In this document: positions 1 to 9,150 of the stretch, in pieces
Position numbering within the stretch: the first letter of the stretch is position 1
Layout of the letters: each line of letters starts with the position of its first letter
Origin: Lysinibacillus parviboronicapiens
GTDB taxonomy: Bacteria; Bacillota; Bacilli; Bacillales_A; Planococcaceae
NCBI RefSeq assembly: GCF_003049575.1
Contig: NZ_PYWI01000011.1
Span: forward strand, 87,685 to 151,684
Direction of reading: 5' to 3'
DNA length: 64,000 bases
Position numbers and translations under genes: made by a program
Notes under the pieces: model-generated
Seen by the model: the letters and a program-made list of their open reading frames with translations, nothing else
Database searches by the model: none
Told to the model about the DNA's origin: nothing

Positions 1-959
1 ATCATTTTGGTGCTTCGGATTTATTATTAATACCGGATGAGGGGCGTTATCGTATTAACTTTCGCAAATATGATAAATTGCTTTCCGCAGGTGAACTACC
101 AAATGAGTTAGCGGAGCGAATTGTATCCTATTATAAATTTCTAGCGGCTTTAGATATTAGTGAACGACGAAAACCCCAAAGTGGCTCCTTTCAAAAAACA
201 GTCGAACAAAGCCGTTTTGCTTTCCGCGTTTCTACACTTCCTTCTGCCTATTTAAAAGAGAGTCTAATTATTCGGCTTCTTCTTCAAAATCAATCATTCC
301 CTCTTACTTCCTTAAGTTATTCCAAAGGTGCAGCAAATAAGCTATTAGAGCTAGTTGATAGCAGGCAAGGCATCTTGCTTTTTAGTGGCGCAACGGGCTC
401 CGGTAAAACGACATCCTTATATTCCCTCGTTCATCATTGTGCCATTCATCTCCAAAAACATGTGATTTCATTAGAGGACCCTGTAGAAAACAATCAGGCA
501 CATCTTCTCCAAATTCAAGTAAATGAACGAGCAGGCATCACGTATGCTTCGGGTTTAAAGGCCATATTACGTCATTCACCAGATGTTATTATGATTGGCG
601 AAATAAGAGATCAAGAAACAGCAAAGATTGCAATAGAGGCCTCGCTTACCGGTCATCTTGTGTTAACGACGGTCCATGCCAAAGATTCTGTTAGTTGCCT
701 CTATCGATTAATTGACCTAGGTGTGACTATTGAGGAACTCCGTCAAACGGTTATTGGGGTTGTGGCCCAACTACTAATCCAAACACCAAAACAAGAAGAG
801 CGACGTGCTCTGTTAGAAATATTAAGTGACGTTCACCTTAGTGAGGCTATTGAAGCCATTAAACAAAAAGCTATCTATGAGTTGCCGCATGATAGTACGC
901 TAAATGGTCAAAAAAGATTGTTAGAGAGACAGCATTATGCATCTTCGAGTGCTTATTGA
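1..959 (+). CDS. comGA: ComGA, competence pseudopilus traffic ATPase (5' end outside window)
   Basis: Cytoplasmic secretion ATPase of the GspE/PilB superfamily that powers assembly of the DNA-uptake pseudopilus. The reading frame is open from the first bases of the window, so the N-terminus is missing; about 318 residues remain, against roughly 350 in B. subtilis ComGA (remembered length). The Walker A loop GATGSGKTTS is clear, followed by the Asp-box stretch ISLEDPVE and the Walker B region PDVIMIGEIRDQETA, then the His-box region TGHLVLTTVHAKDS. It overlaps comGB by 23 bases and heads a seven-gene comG operon, which fixes the identity. In Bacillus the operon is driven by ComK; the promoter lies outside this window. 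Confidence 0.95.
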   Translation, partial: HFGASDLLLIPDEGRYRINFRKYDKLLSAGELPNELAERIVSYYKFLAALDISERRKPQSGSFQKTVEQSRFAFRVSTLPSAYLKESLIIRLLLQNQSFPLTSLSYSKGAANKLLELVDSRQGILLFSGATGSGKTTSLYSLVHHCAIHLQKHVISLEDPVENNQAHLLQIQVNERAGITYASGLKAILRHSPDVIMIGEIRDQETAKIAIEASLTGHLVLTTVHAKDSVSCLYRLIDLGVTIEELRQTVIGVVAQLLIQTPKQEERRALLEILSDVHLSEAIEAIKQKAIYELPHDSTLNGQKRLLERQHYASSSAY

Positions 960-2010
960 AAAATTGCAGATGGATTACAACAGGGCGACCAAATGGCGAG
1001 TGAAGGAGCAGGCTAATTTTTTCAATCGCTTAAGTGTGTTAATACAAGAAGGATATTTGTTTACACAAGCTATTTCCATGCTCCTACCACATCACATAGA
1101 CGCGCATGAAGAGATACAACTAATGATCGAAGACAAATTTAAAGAAGGAGTAGGTGTAACAGGGATACTGGAAACATTGCAAATTTCTAAGCATTATTTA
1201 GTAGCTATATCTATTGCTGAAAATAATGGGCATATGATAGAAGCCTTTAAAGGTGTAGCCAAGCAAATGGCGTTGAATGAGGCAACAAAGAAAAAATTTA
1301 AAGGTCTCCTATTGTACCCCCTCGTATTAATGTTGTTTTTATTGCTGCTTTTCTTAGTATTTCGGACAATTTTCTTTCCGAATATTGAAAAAATGGTCTT
1401 AAGTCGTAGCAGTGAAACGGGGGAGACAAGCATCGCCTTCTCACGTTACTTACTACATTTGCCTGATGTGCTTCTTACGATAGGGATTGTAGCCGTTTTG
1501 GGTTCCATCATTCTTCAGTTTTGGCTTAAACGACAACCAATTGCTCAGCAGTTATACATGTCATTAAAAATACCATTTATGAACATCTTCATTCGATTAT
1601 CGATGACAAGACAGTTTGCTGCATATTTAGGGAGTTTACTACAAAGCGGTTTCTCTTTACAAGCAAGTCTTCACATTTTAGAAAAACAACAGTTACAACC
1701 GTTTATTCGGTATTTTGCAGGTTGTATAAAAGAAAGGGTTATATATGGAGATACACTTACACAGGCCGTGCAGTTGATGGCGGAATGGCAAAAGGATTTC
1801 TCCATTTTTGTACAACATGGTGAGCAGAGTGGTTATCTAGGTAAAGAGCTCGTATTATATAGTGAATTACTGGCGGAAAAGCAGGAACTATTTCTAAAGC
1901 GCATGCTCGCCTTTGTACAGCCAACGTTATTTCTCATCATTTCCCTGTGCATAGTAGCTGCATATGTAAGTTTATTATTACCGATATATCACATGATTGA
2001 ACTAGTATAG
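937..2010 (+). CDS. comGB: ComGB, polytopic membrane protein of the competence pseudopilus
   Basis: Inner platform protein of the GspF/PilC family, needed with ComGA to build the ComGC pseudopilus. The 357-residue product shows three strongly hydrophobic helices (about residues 125-148, 178-198 and 325-355), the usual three-helix arrangement, with two homologous cytoplasmic halves; conserved phrases are FFNRLSVLIQEGYLFTQAI near the N-terminus and RQFAAYLGSLLQSGFSLQAS in the second half. The first ATG overlaps comGA; an in-frame ATG at 970 is a possible alternative start. Its position between comGA and comGC supports the call. Confidence 0.93.
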   Translation: MHLRVLIEKLQMDYNRATKWRVKEQANFFNRLSVLIQEGYLFTQAISMLLPHHIDAHEEIQLMIEDKFKEGVGVTGILETLQISKHYLVAISIAENNGHMIEAFKGVAKQMALNEATKKKFKGLLLYPLVLMLFLLLLFLVFRTIFFPNIEKMVLSRSSETGETSIAFSRYLLHLPDVLLTIGIVAVLGSIILQFWLKRQPIAQQLYMSLKIPFMNIFIRLSMTRQFAAYLGSLLQSGFSLQASLHILEKQQLQPFIRYFAGCIKERVIYGDTLTQAVQLMAEWQKDFSIFVQHGEQSGYLGKELVLYSELLAEKQELFLKRMLAFVQPTLFLIISLCIVAAYVSLLLPIYHMIELV

Positions 2011-2022
2011 GAGAGATAATAA

Positions 2023-2364
2023 ATGAAACATGTTAAACAACAAGCAGGATTTACACTAATAGAAATGTTAATCGTACTGTTAATTATTTCGGTGCTAATC
2101 TTAATCACCATTCCAAATGTAACGAAACATTTTGCGACGATAGATGAAAAAGGCTGTACCGCTTATATTTCGATGGTGCAGGGGCAAGTAGAGGCATACA
2201 GAGTGGATTTTATGACCTATCCGACACTAGAAGAATTAGTAACGAACGGTTATTTAAAAGAAAATGAAACAACCTGTCCAAATAAAAGCGAAATAGTGAT
2301 TACTAGTGATGGCGAAGTAAAATTAGCAAATCCGTCGTCTGGAGCAGATGCGGGTGGAACATGA
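2023..2364 (+). CDS. comGC: ComGC, major competence pseudopilin
   Basis: Main subunit of the transformation pseudopilus. The short basic leader ends at the prepilin peptidase site QAGFTLIEMLIVLL (cleavage expected between Gly and Phe, then N-methylation), followed by the hydrophobic helix to about residue 30. Two cysteines in the mature part (KGCTAYI and ETTCPNK) could form the intramolecular disulfide described for Bacillus ComGC. At 113 residues it is close to the usual length. It has a good GGAGA ribosome site 10 bases upstream and its stop overlaps the comGD start (ATGA). Processing needs ComC, not encoded here. Confidence 0.95.
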   Translation: MKHVKQQAGFTLIEMLIVLLIISVLILITIPNVTKHFATIDEKGCTAYISMVQGQVEAYRVDFMTYPTLEELVTNGYLKENETTCPNKSEIVITSDGEVKLANPSSGADAGGT

Positions 2365-2801
2365 TTGAGGTGAAAAATGAGCGCGGATTTACGCTGATAG
2401 AAATGCTAATCGTCTTGTTTATTGTAATGTGTTTAACGGGTATCGTGACAAAGCTTTCCTTAAAAATAGCTGAAACTAAGGAACTTGAGCGTTTTTTTAC
2501 ACAAATTCAATTGGATATTCAATTTATTCAAACTTATAGTATGCAGCAGCGGGAGTATGTCTCTATGAAGTTTGAAAGCCCACCCCATCGCTATATTATA
2601 AAAAAAGATTTTTATAGCAATTACTATGAGCGAGCTTTTCCAAAGGGAGTTGAATTGATGACAGCGGCAAGTACGATTCAAACGATTATGTATAACTACA
2701 ATGGGAATGTGATGAATGCAGGTACATTGTATTTTAGAACACCTCAAGGTATTAAAAAGGTTGTTATTACATTAGGACGTGGGAGATCCAGAGTGGAATG
2801 A
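2361..2801 (+). CDS. comGD: ComGD, minor competence pseudopilin
   Basis: Type IV prepilin-like protein of the comG operon. The N-terminus carries the cleavage and methylation motif NERGFTLIEMLIVLF followed by one hydrophobic helix; the rest (about 120 residues) is the soluble pseudopilin head. The 146-residue length fits ComGD. The start ATG overlaps the comGC stop by four bases and the stop overlaps comGE in the same way, indicating translational coupling. Confidence 0.9.
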   Translation: MIEVKNERGFTLIEMLIVLFIVMCLTGIVTKLSLKIAETKELERFFTQIQLDIQFIQTYSMQQREYVSMKFESPPHRYIIKKDFYSNYYERAFPKGVELMTAASTIQTIMYNYNGNVMNAGTLYFRTPQGIKKVVITLGRGRSRVE

Positions 2802-3112
2802 ATGAGTCCGGATACTCTTTTGTTGAAACTATTCTATCGGTGGTTATTGTCATGCTAATCTGTACAACATTCGTCCCTGTTACCTATAATATGAAAACAA
2901 ATTTATACAACAAAAAGCTTGAGGTTGTCGCTGCAGAAACTGCTTATGAAGGTTTGAAGCAATATCGATACCTACAACAATTAGAAGGTATGAAAACAAT
3001 AGAGGGTGTGAATTATCATTGGACTTACGATGGACAAGAGATATGTGTCGCTTTTCACAACACACGTGAATTGCGTCACAAGTGTATTCAGCTTACGGGT
3101 GAAAATAAATGA
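2798..3112 (+). CDS. comGE: ComGE, minor competence pseudopilin
   Basis: Small prepilin-like protein of 104 residues. The N-terminal motif MNESGYSFVETILSVVIV is a diverged class III prepilin signal (Gly then aromatic, with Glu at +5) leading into a single membrane helix. Assignment as ComGE rests mainly on its place between comGD and comGF, joined to both by four-base ATGA overlaps; sequence similarity among ComGE proteins is low. Confidence 0.85.
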   Translation: MNESGYSFVETILSVVIVMLICTTFVPVTYNMKTNLYNKKLEVVAAETAYEGLKQYRYLQQLEGMKTIEGVNYHWTYDGQEICVAFHNTRELRHKCIQLTGENK

Positions 3113-3534
3113 ACGAAAAAGGCTATACATTATTAGAATCATTGTTGCAAGTCGTCGTTTTTGTGTTAATTTCTCATCTTTTTATAGTCATCATGCTGTG
3201 GTATGCAGAAATGAAAACAACCATATTGACGGATGAACAAACGAAATGGGAGCTATTTGTTTATGATTTGAATATGTATTTAGTGGATGTTTCATCGTTC
3301 ACGATGCGCGATGATCAAAAGAGAATAACTTTCCAAGTTTCTAACTCACTTCATCATATTGATTGCTACAACAATATTATACGCAATCAAGTGAATGGTG
3401 GACATGTACCATTGCTTATCGGTCTTCGTAGCTGTCAGTTCCAATTTAAAAATAATGAACTAACAGTTGCTGTTGAATTTTCGAGTGGTTTGCAGAAGGA
3501 GCGGACCTATTATGTGCCAATTATTGAAAAATGA
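3109..3534 (+). CDS. comGF: ComGF, minor competence pseudopilin
   Basis: Prepilin-like protein of 141 residues. The leader MNEKGYTLLESLLQVVVF has the pseudopilin pattern with Glu at +5 and then a hydrophobic helix; the C-terminal part includes two cysteines (IDCYNN and LRSCQF) as often seen in ComGF. The ATG overlaps the comGE stop. The downstream comGG start lies inside the 3' end of this gene, so the operon stays tightly coupled. Confidence 0.87.
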   Translation: MNEKGYTLLESLLQVVVFVLISHLFIVIMLWYAEMKTTILTDEQTKWELFVYDLNMYLVDVSSFTMRDDQKRITFQVSNSLHHIDCYNNIIRNQVNGGHVPLLIGLRSCQFQFKNNELTVAVEFSSGLQKERTYYVPIIEK

Positions 3535-3712
3535 CAGAGGGGCTATTTTTTTAATCGCAATTGCATTATTATTTTTTGTAACTACTTTTGTTCTTACGTA
3601 TTGTATGTCTTATGAAATTCAGTTACGAACATATGATGCGCTTGAAAAGGTCAATGTTCGAGCTACGATAAATTTATTAGGACAAATTTTGTCAGACAGT
3701 GTAGAATCGTAG
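3512..3712 (+). CDS. comGG: ComGG, last pseudopilin-like protein of the comG operon (short form)
   Basis: The ATG at 3512 is chosen because AGAAGGAG lies about 11 bases upstream and the N-terminus then reads as a short leader, DRGAIFLI, and one membrane helix. The result is 66 residues, about half of B. subtilis ComGG (about 124 residues, remembered). It lacks the canonical Gly-Phe-Glu cleavage pattern, as other ComGG proteins do. The call rests on position as seventh gene, overlapping comGF by 23 bases, and on the single membrane helix. The shortness may be natural for the genus or reflect C-terminal loss. Confidence 0.65.
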   Translation: MCQLLKNDRGAIFLIAIALLFFVTTFVLTYCMSYEIQLRTYDALEKVNVRATINLLGQILSDSVES

Positions 3713-3731
3713 TTATAAGAAGGTGATTCGA

Positions 3732-4247
3732 ATGCGAAAAATATATTTAGTTGGCTTTATGGGATGCGGGAAAAGTGCGTTAGGAAGGCGGTTAAGCTAT
3801 TTATTAAAGCTACCGTACTATGATATGGATCATGAAATTGTTAGACAACAGGGCATGACAATTCCACAAATTTTCGAAAAATACGGAGAGGCACGTTTTC
3901 GAGAGATAGAAACAGAATTTTTGAAAAATTTCCGAGACGAAGCTTGTATTATTTCAACAGGCGGTGGTGTAGCCGTAAATGGAGAAAATCGAAAAATTAT
4001 GAGACGTAGTGGCCTCGTGTTCTTTTTAGATGCGACATTCGAAGATATTTACAAACGAATACAGCATGATCCAAACCGACCAATTGTACAAAGTTCAACA
4101 AAGGAAGAGTTAGAAGAACTGTATCACTACAGAAGGAAGTTTTATCGTGAAGCAGGACATATACAGGTTTTGACAGAAGGTAGAACTATGCGCAATATTC
4201 TAGAGTATTTAGTATTCCAGGTGAAAAGGTTGAAAGGCGAACGATAA
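3732..4247 (+). CDS. aroK: Shikimate kinase
   Basis: Cytoplasmic enzyme that phosphorylates shikimate to shikimate-3-phosphate with ATP in aromatic amino-acid synthesis. Walker A is LVGFMGCGKSALGRRL, the shikimate-binding Asp pair is in YYDMDHEI, and STGGGVAV is the Gly-rich substrate loop; the LID Arg is in DPNRPIV. The 171-residue length is typical. The ATG at 3732 is preferred over the upstream in-frame GTG at 3723 because AGAAGGTGAT sits at the right distance. It follows comGG by 19 bases and may be read from the same transcript. The other shikimate gene here, aroQ, is 56 kb away. Confidence 0.93.
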   Translation: MRKIYLVGFMGCGKSALGRRLSYLLKLPYYDMDHEIVRQQGMTIPQIFEKYGEARFREIETEFLKNFRDEACIISTGGGVAVNGENRKIMRRSGLVFFLDATFEDIYKRIQHDPNRPIVQSSTKEELEELYHYRRKFYREAGHIQVLTEGRTMRNILEYLVFQVKRLKGER

Positions 4248-4297
4248 TAAGTGAAAACACATTCAATGTTCGTTTATTATGTTAATTTAAAAAATGA

Positions 4298-4327
4298 TTG
4301 CCTTTTCAATACAATCAATGTTAGGAT
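4298..4327 (+). promoter_or_regulatory. Candidate promoter for the glycine riboswitch/gcv transcript
   Basis: TTGCCT at 4298-4303 and TAGGAT at 4322-4327 are separated by 18 bases, a moderate match to a sigma-A promoter, about 70 bases before the first aptamer. No better pair was seen between aroK and the riboswitch. This is a by-eye call only. Confidence 0.35.
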
Positions 4328-4397
4328 ATAGACTAATAAGGTAACTTAAGTACATTGAATACTAAATAGTACCAAGATGATTCTTGGGCGGATGATT

Positions 4398-4595
4398 GTG
4401 CGGGGAGAGCGCGTATAGACGCCACCGAAGGAGCAAGTAGCAAAGGGCTATGAATCTCTCAGGTAAAAGGACTCGTACAAGACGCAACTCTGGAGAGAGC
4501 TGTAGTACAACAGCCACCAAAGGGGAAAGCCTACTGATTGGCAATCAAGTTATGCGAGTCAGTGTGGTGTAACTTTCAGGTGCAAGGACAGAGAA
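4398..4595 (+). promoter_or_regulatory. Tandem glycine riboswitch controlling gcvT-gcvPA-gcvPB
   Basis: Two glycine aptamers in series. The first has GGGGAGAGCGC, then CCACCGAAGGAGCAAG and ends with CTCAGGTAAAAGGACT (to about 4475); the second begins CTGGAGAGAGCTG near 4491, has CCACCAAAGGGG and ends TTTCAGGTGCAAGGACAGAG. These are the conserved core strings of the Rfam glycine family. Binding of glycine is known to turn on glycine cleavage genes in Bacillus by preventing a terminator; the terminator is present directly downstream (next entry), so an ON switch is expected. Confidence 0.95.
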
Positions 4596-4627
4596 TCCCG
4601 AAAAGGGGTTCGTCTGTCTTTTTTTAT
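4587..4627 (+). terminator. Intrinsic terminator forming the gcv riboswitch expression platform
   Basis: GACAGAGAATCCC pairs with GGGGTTCGTCTGTC across a short loop, followed by seven T. The 5' arm overlaps the last conserved GGACAGAG of the second aptamer, so ligand-stabilised aptamer and terminator are mutually exclusive. It lies 61 bases before gcvT. Confidence 0.9.
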
Positions 4628-4688
4628 GTAGAAAAACAGACGAACTACTACAAGTAAAAATGATACTAACAATAAGGGGGCAATACTC

Positions 4689-5792
4689 ATGACGAATGAA
4701 TTAAAACGTACACCTCTATTCGATGAATACGCAAAGTTTGGTGGTAAAACAATTGACTTTGGTGGATGGGAACTCCCAGTGCAATTCTCTTCTATTAAAG
4801 ATGAACATGATGCCGTGCGTAGTCGTGCTGGCTTATTTGATGTGTCACATATGGGAGAGATTGTCGTAACAGGTCCTGAAGCACTGGACTTTTTACAAAA
4901 TCTTTTGTCAAATGACATTTCAAAAATTGCTACAGGTCAAGCGCAATACAATGCAATGTGCTATGAAGATGGTGGCGTTGTCGATGATTTATTAACGTAT
5001 AAATTGGCTGACAATCATTATTTATTATGTGTCAATGCAGCGAATATTGAAAAAGATTATGACTGGATGTTGGAAAACCAAAACCAGTATGATGTCACAA
5101 TCGACAATCAATCAGATGCTTATGCGCAAATTGCCCTTCAAGGTCCATTAGCTGAAGAGGTTCTTCAAACATTAACAACGACTGATTTAAGTGCAATTAA
5201 ATATTTCCGCTTCCAAGAGGACGTTGAGGTTGCTGGGCACAAAGCGTTAGTTTCTCGCAGTGGTTACACAGGAGAAGATGGTTTTGAGCTGTACGGTTCC
5301 CCAGAAGATATTAAAGCACTGTGGGTCAAAATCTTAGAAGCTGGTAAAGACAAAGGTGTTGTTCCAGCAGGTTTAGGCTGCCGTGACACACTGCGTTTTG
5401 AAGCAGGTCTTCCGCTTTACGGTCAAGAGCTATCAGCGACAATTTCTCCACTTGAAGCAGGTATTGGATTTGCAGTGAAATTAAATAAAGAAGACTTTAT
5501 TGGTCACGATGCATTAGTTGCACAAAAAGAAAATGGTTTATCTCGCAAGCTTGTTGGGATTGAAATGATCGATAAAGGGATTCCACGTCATGGCTACAAA
5601 GTGTTCAACAATGGCGAGGAAATTGGTGAAGTGACAACAGGTACACAGCTTCCTTCTTCTAAACGTAATGTTGGTCACGCGTTAATTAACAGCCAATTCG
5701 CAACTATCGGAACAGAATTAGAAATCGAAATTCGTGGTAAGCACTTAAAGGTAATCACAGTTGAAACACCGTTTTACAAGCGTTCAAAATAA
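4689..5792 (+). CDS. gcvT: Aminomethyltransferase, glycine cleavage T-protein
   Basis: Takes the aminomethyl group from the lipoyl arm of GcvH, releasing ammonia and making 5,10-methylene-tetrahydrofolate. The 367-residue length is typical. Family motifs seen: [17 protein letters not shown] near the N-terminus, [11 protein letters not shown], and [14 protein letters not shown] in the folate-binding core; [19 protein letters not shown] is the conserved C-terminal-domain signature. The start has a strong AAGGGGGCAA ribosome site. First gene of the riboswitch-controlled operon. Confidence 0.97.
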   Translation: MTNELKRTPLFDEYAKFGGKTIDFGGWELPVQFSSIKDEHDAVRSRAGLFDVSHMGEIVVTGPEALDFLQNLLSNDISKIATGQAQYNAMCYEDGGVVDDLLTYKLADNHYLLCVNAANIEKDYDWMLENQNQYDVTIDNQSDAYAQIALQGPLAEEVLQTLTTTDLSAIKYFRFQEDVEVAGHKALVSRSGYTGEDGFELYGSPEDIKALWVKILEAGKDKGVVPAGLGCRDTLRFEAGLPLYGQELSATISPLEAGIGFAVKLNKEDFIGHDALVAQKENGLSRKLVGIEMIDKGIPRHGYKVFNNGEEIGEVTTGTQLPSSKRNVGHALINSQFATIGTELEIEIRGKHLKVITVETPFYKRSK

Positions 5793-5817
5793 AATTTGAA
5801 AAGAGGGACCTACATTT

Positions 5818-7164
5818 ATGAAACATCGTTATTTACCAATGACGGAGCAAGATAAACAAGAAATGTTAGACGTAGTTGGTGTATCCTCAGTTGATGAACT
5901 ATTCGAAGATATTCCAGAAATAGTACGATTTAAAGGCCTTTATGACATTAAAGAAGCGAAATCAGAATCAGCACTTTTAAAAGAATTATCAGCACTTGCT
6001 GCGAAAAACAAAGATACCAACGCTAATGTCTCATTTTTAGGTGCAGGCGTTTACAATCACTATAAACCGGTTATCGTGGATCACGTTATTTCTCGTTCAG
6101 AGTTCTATACAGCTTATACACCTTACCAACCTGAAATTTCACAAGGGGAATTACAAGCAATTTTTGAATTCCAAACGATGATTGCCGAACTAACAGGAAT
6201 GGATCTTGCTAACTCTTCTATGTACGATGGAGGAACTGCACTCGCTGAAGCAGGTATGCTCGCAGCAGGCCATACACGTCGTAAGAAAATTTTAGTATCT
6301 GAAACGGTTCACCCTGAGTACCGTGACGTCGTTGCTACATATGCATACGGTCAATCGATTGACATCGTAACAATCCCTCAAAAAGATGGTGTAACGGATG
6401 TTGGCGCATTAAAAGAGCTAATCGATGACAATACTGCTGCTGTCATTGCACAATATCCAAACTTCTTTGGTCAAATCGAGGACTTACAAGTTATCGGTGA
6501 CATTGCACATGAAGCAAAAAGTTTATTTGTTGTATCCTCAAATCCACTAGCATTAGGTATTTTAACACCTCCTGGAAAGTTAGGTGCTGATATTTGTGTT
6601 GGTGATGCGCAAGTTTTTGGTATCGCAGAAGCATTCGGTGGTCCTCACTGTGGTTTCTTCGCTGTGACAACAAAATTAATGCGGAAAGTTCCTGGCCGTC
6701 TTGTTGGTGAAACAGTGGATGGTGAAGGTCGACGTGGTTACGTACTAACATTACAAGCACGCGAACAGCATATTCGTCGTGATAAAGCGACTTCTAATAT
6801 TTGTTCAAACCAAGCACTTCTGGCACTTGCAGCTTCAGTTGCAATGACAGCACTTGGTAAGCAAGGTGTTCGTGAGATGGCTACGCAAAATATTGCCAAA
6901 ACGCGCTATGCGAAAAATGCCTTTGAAGCGGCAGGCTTCACAGTAGCATTCCAAGGTGCACACTTTAATGAAATCGTCGTAAAAACGAATAGATGCGTCA
7001 AGGAAATCAATAAAGGCTTAATTGAAAAAGGTATTATCGGTGGGTATCCATTAGGTCAAACTTATGAAGCTTTAAAGCATCATGTGTTAATTGCTGTAAC
7101 TGAATTACGCACGAAGGAAGAAATTGATGCACTTGTTGCAGAAATGGGGGCTCTCAATGCATAA
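5818..7164 (+). CDS. gcvPA: Glycine dehydrogenase (decarboxylating) subunit 1
   Basis: N-terminal half of the split P-protein, a PLP-fold subunit that with GcvPB decarboxylates glycine and loads the aminomethyl group onto lipoylated GcvH. It is 448 residues with [32 protein letters not shown] and [14 protein letters not shown], all hallmark strings of this subunit, and [16 protein letters not shown] later. The PLP lysine is on the partner subunit. AAAAGAGGGACC serves as ribosome site 25 bases after gcvT; the stop overlaps gcvPB. Confidence 0.96.
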   Translation: MKHRYLPMTEQDKQEMLDVVGVSSVDELFEDIPEIVRFKGLYDIKEAKSESALLKELSALAAKNKDTNANVSFLGAGVYNHYKPVIVDHVISRSEFYTAYTPYQPEISQGELQAIFEFQTMIAELTGMDLANSSMYDGGTALAEAGMLAAGHTRRKKILVSETVHPEYRDVVATYAYGQSIDIVTIPQKDGVTDVGALKELIDDNTAAVIAQYPNFFGQIEDLQVIGDIAHEAKSLFVVSSNPLALGILTPPGKLGADICVGDAQVFGIAEAFGGPHCGFFAVTTKLMRKVPGRLVGETVDGEGRRGYVLTLQAREQHIRRDKATSNICSNQALLALAASVAMTALGKQGVREMATQNIAKTRYAKNAFEAAGFTVAFQGAHFNEIVVKTNRCVKEINKGLIEKGIIGGYPLGQTYEALKHHVLIAVTELRTKEEIDALVAEMGALNA

Positions 7165-8620
7165 CGAAAATCAATCACTCATTTTTGAAATTACAAAAGA
7201 AGGTCGCGTAGGGTACAGCTTAGAAGCACTTGATGTGCCAGCAGTTGATCTTTCAGATTTACTTCCTGCAAACTTAATTAGAGAAGAAGCTGCAGAATTA
7301 CCAGAGGTTTCTGAGCTAGACATTATGCGTCACTATACAGCACTTTCTCGTCGAAACCATGGTGTAGACTCTGGCTTCTATCCATTAGGCTCTTGTACGA
7401 TGAAATATAATCCGAAAATTAATGAAGCCGTTGCTCGTTTTTCTGGCTTTGCCAACGTTCACCCATTACAAGATGAATCCACTGTACAAGGTGCAATGGA
7501 ACTTCTGTATGACCTACAAACTTCTTTAGTAGAAATTACAGGTATGGACGAAGTCACATTACAACCAGCAGCAGGCGCACATGGTGAATGGACAGCATTA
7601 ATGATGATTCGTGCCTTCCATGAGGCGAATGGCGAAGGTCACCGTAATAAGGTTATCGTGCCTGACTCAGCACATGGTACAAATCCGGCATCTGCAACTG
7701 TCGCTGGTTTTGAAACAATTACGGTAAAATCCGATGAAAATGGCTTAGTTGATATTGAAGATTTACGCAATGTAGTGGGTCCTGACACAGCTGCATTAAT
7801 GCTAACAAATCCAAATACGCTGGGCTTATTTGAAGAGAATATTATCGAAATGGCAGAGCTCATTCACGCTGTTGGCGGTAAAGTTTACTATGATGGAGCT
7901 AACTTAAACGCAGTAATGAGTAAAGCGCGCCCTGGCGACATGGGCTTTGACTGTGTCCACCTGAACTTACACAAAACATTTACAGGCCCACATGGCGGCG
8001 GTGGTCCAGGCTCAGGTCCAGTTGGCGTAAAGGCAGATTTAATTCCGTTCCTACCAAAACCAGTCCTAGTAAGAACAGAAGAGGGAACATACCACTTCGA
8101 CTACGAACGTCCACAATCAATTGGTCGCGTAAAGCCTTACTATGGTAACTTTGGGATTAACGTCCGTGCGTACACATATATCCGTACGATGGGCCCAGAT
8201 GGCTTAAAAGCTGTAACGGAATATGCAGTTTTAAATGCAAACTATATGATGCGTCGTCTAGAGCCGTTCTTCGACCTACCATATAACCGTCATTGTAAGC
8301 ATGAATTTGTATTATCGGGTCGTCGTCAAAAGAAACTGGGCGTACGTACATTGGATATCGCAAAACGCCTGTTAGACTTTGGCTACCATCCACCAACAAC
8401 ATACTTCCCACTAAACGTGGAAGAGGCGTTGATGATTGAGCCAACTGAAACAGAATCAAAAGAAACATTAGATGCATTCTGTGACATTATGATTCAAATC
8501 GCAAAAGAAGCAGAAGAAAATCCATCTATTGTGCAAGAAGCACCACATACAACAGTCGTATCTCGTCTAGACGAAACACGCGCTGCTCGTACACCAGTGC
8601 TACGTTACCAAAAAGCATAA
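7157..8620 (+). CDS. gcvPB: Glycine dehydrogenase (decarboxylating) subunit 2
   Basis: C-terminal half of the split P-protein carrying the PLP lysine in [19 protein letters not shown]. Other family strings are [32 protein letters not shown] and [12 protein letters not shown]. The ATG at 7157 (487 residues) matches the N-terminus expected for the family (short tail, then [15 protein letters not shown]), overlaps the gcvPA stop by eight bases and has GGGGGCTCT upstream; the longer in-frame ATG at 7124 lies well inside gcvPA and is less likely. Last gene of the operon, followed by a terminator. Confidence 0.96.
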   Translation: MHNENQSLIFEITKEGRVGYSLEALDVPAVDLSDLLPANLIREEAAELPEVSELDIMRHYTALSRRNHGVDSGFYPLGSCTMKYNPKINEAVARFSGFANVHPLQDESTVQGAMELLYDLQTSLVEITGMDEVTLQPAAGAHGEWTALMMIRAFHEANGEGHRNKVIVPDSAHGTNPASATVAGFETITVKSDENGLVDIEDLRNVVGPDTAALMLTNPNTLGLFEENIIEMAELIHAVGGKVYYDGANLNAVMSKARPGDMGFDCVHLNLHKTFTGPHGGGGPGSGPVGVKADLIPFLPKPVLVRTEEGTYHFDYERPQSIGRVKPYYGNFGINVRAYTYIRTMGPDGLKAVTEYAVLNANYMMRRLEPFFDLPYNRHCKHEFVLSGRRQKKLGVRTLDIAKRLLDFGYHPPTTYFPLNVEEALMIEPTETESKETLDAFCDIMIQIAKEAEENPSIVQEAPHTTVVSRLDETRAARTPVLRYQKA

Positions 8621-8635
8621 TATGCATTGCAATAG

Positions 8636-8678
8636 AGCTGTTTGAAAAGTATTTATTTACTTATCGAACAGCTTTTTT
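8636..8678 (+). terminator. Rho-independent terminator of the gcv operon
   Basis: AGCTGTTTGA and TCGAACAGCT form the stem with an AT-rich loop, followed by six T, 15 bases after the gcvPB stop. It marks the conserved backbone edge before the accessory island. Confidence 0.85.
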
Positions 8679-8730
8679 GTTTGTTTTGTTACACCCTTTT
8701 ACTTAGCTAGAGTATCATGCGAAAGGAAGC

Positions 8731-8830
8731 CCGACCTGAGCGAACCTGCGCGAACCTGGGCGGAACCTGAGCGGAACCTGAGCGAACCTGAGTGGAACCC
8801 GAGCGAACCGTCGCCGAACCCGAGCGAACG
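8731..8830. repeat. GC-rich short tandem repeat tract A (GAACCTGAGCG-type units)
   Basis: About eight imperfect 11-13-base units resembling GAACCTGAGCG run from 8731 to 8830, ending in CGAACCCGAGCGAAC; degenerate copies continue to about 8910. The tract is far more GC-rich than its surroundings. The core ACCCGAGCG recurs in two other intergenic tracts in the window (40738-40911 and, inverted, 59701-59825). A 71-codon open frame crosses the tract but looks like repeat read-through, not a gene. The rest of the gap 8621-9150 is AT-rich with no gene seen. Confidence 0.75.
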
Positions 8831-9150
8831 GAGTCCATACCCGAACAATCCGAGCCCATCTCTGAGCGTACTAACCCACCTTTCCGATCATATCGCCGAG
8901 CAACTCGAGCGAAACGATGCCTGCCACTGAGTTTCGCAAGTTCAACCAGTTTTATGTCTAGTAATGGGAAATATAATAAAAGTCATGGTTATAGCACTGA
9001 CAATTGACAAGAAAATTGCTAATATAGAGGAATATATTTATATTAATTACATTAATTTGGAATTAAAACTCTGACAATGCATAGTAATTTTGTCATAAAA
9101 TGTACATATTTTTCAAGATGGATATTGCAAAAAAGGATGGTAGAAGGCAT

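Noticed and set aside
6491..6760. 89-codon minus-strand frame inside gcvPA
   Set aside because: Antisense shadow of a well-recognised enzyme gene; His/Gln-rich translation typical of such frames.
8792..9007. 71-codon open frame with Glu-Pro-Glu-Arg-Thr repeats
   Set aside because: It runs through the GC-rich tandem repeat tract A; no ribosome site, composition follows the repeat, and similar repeats elsewhere have units that are not multiples of three.
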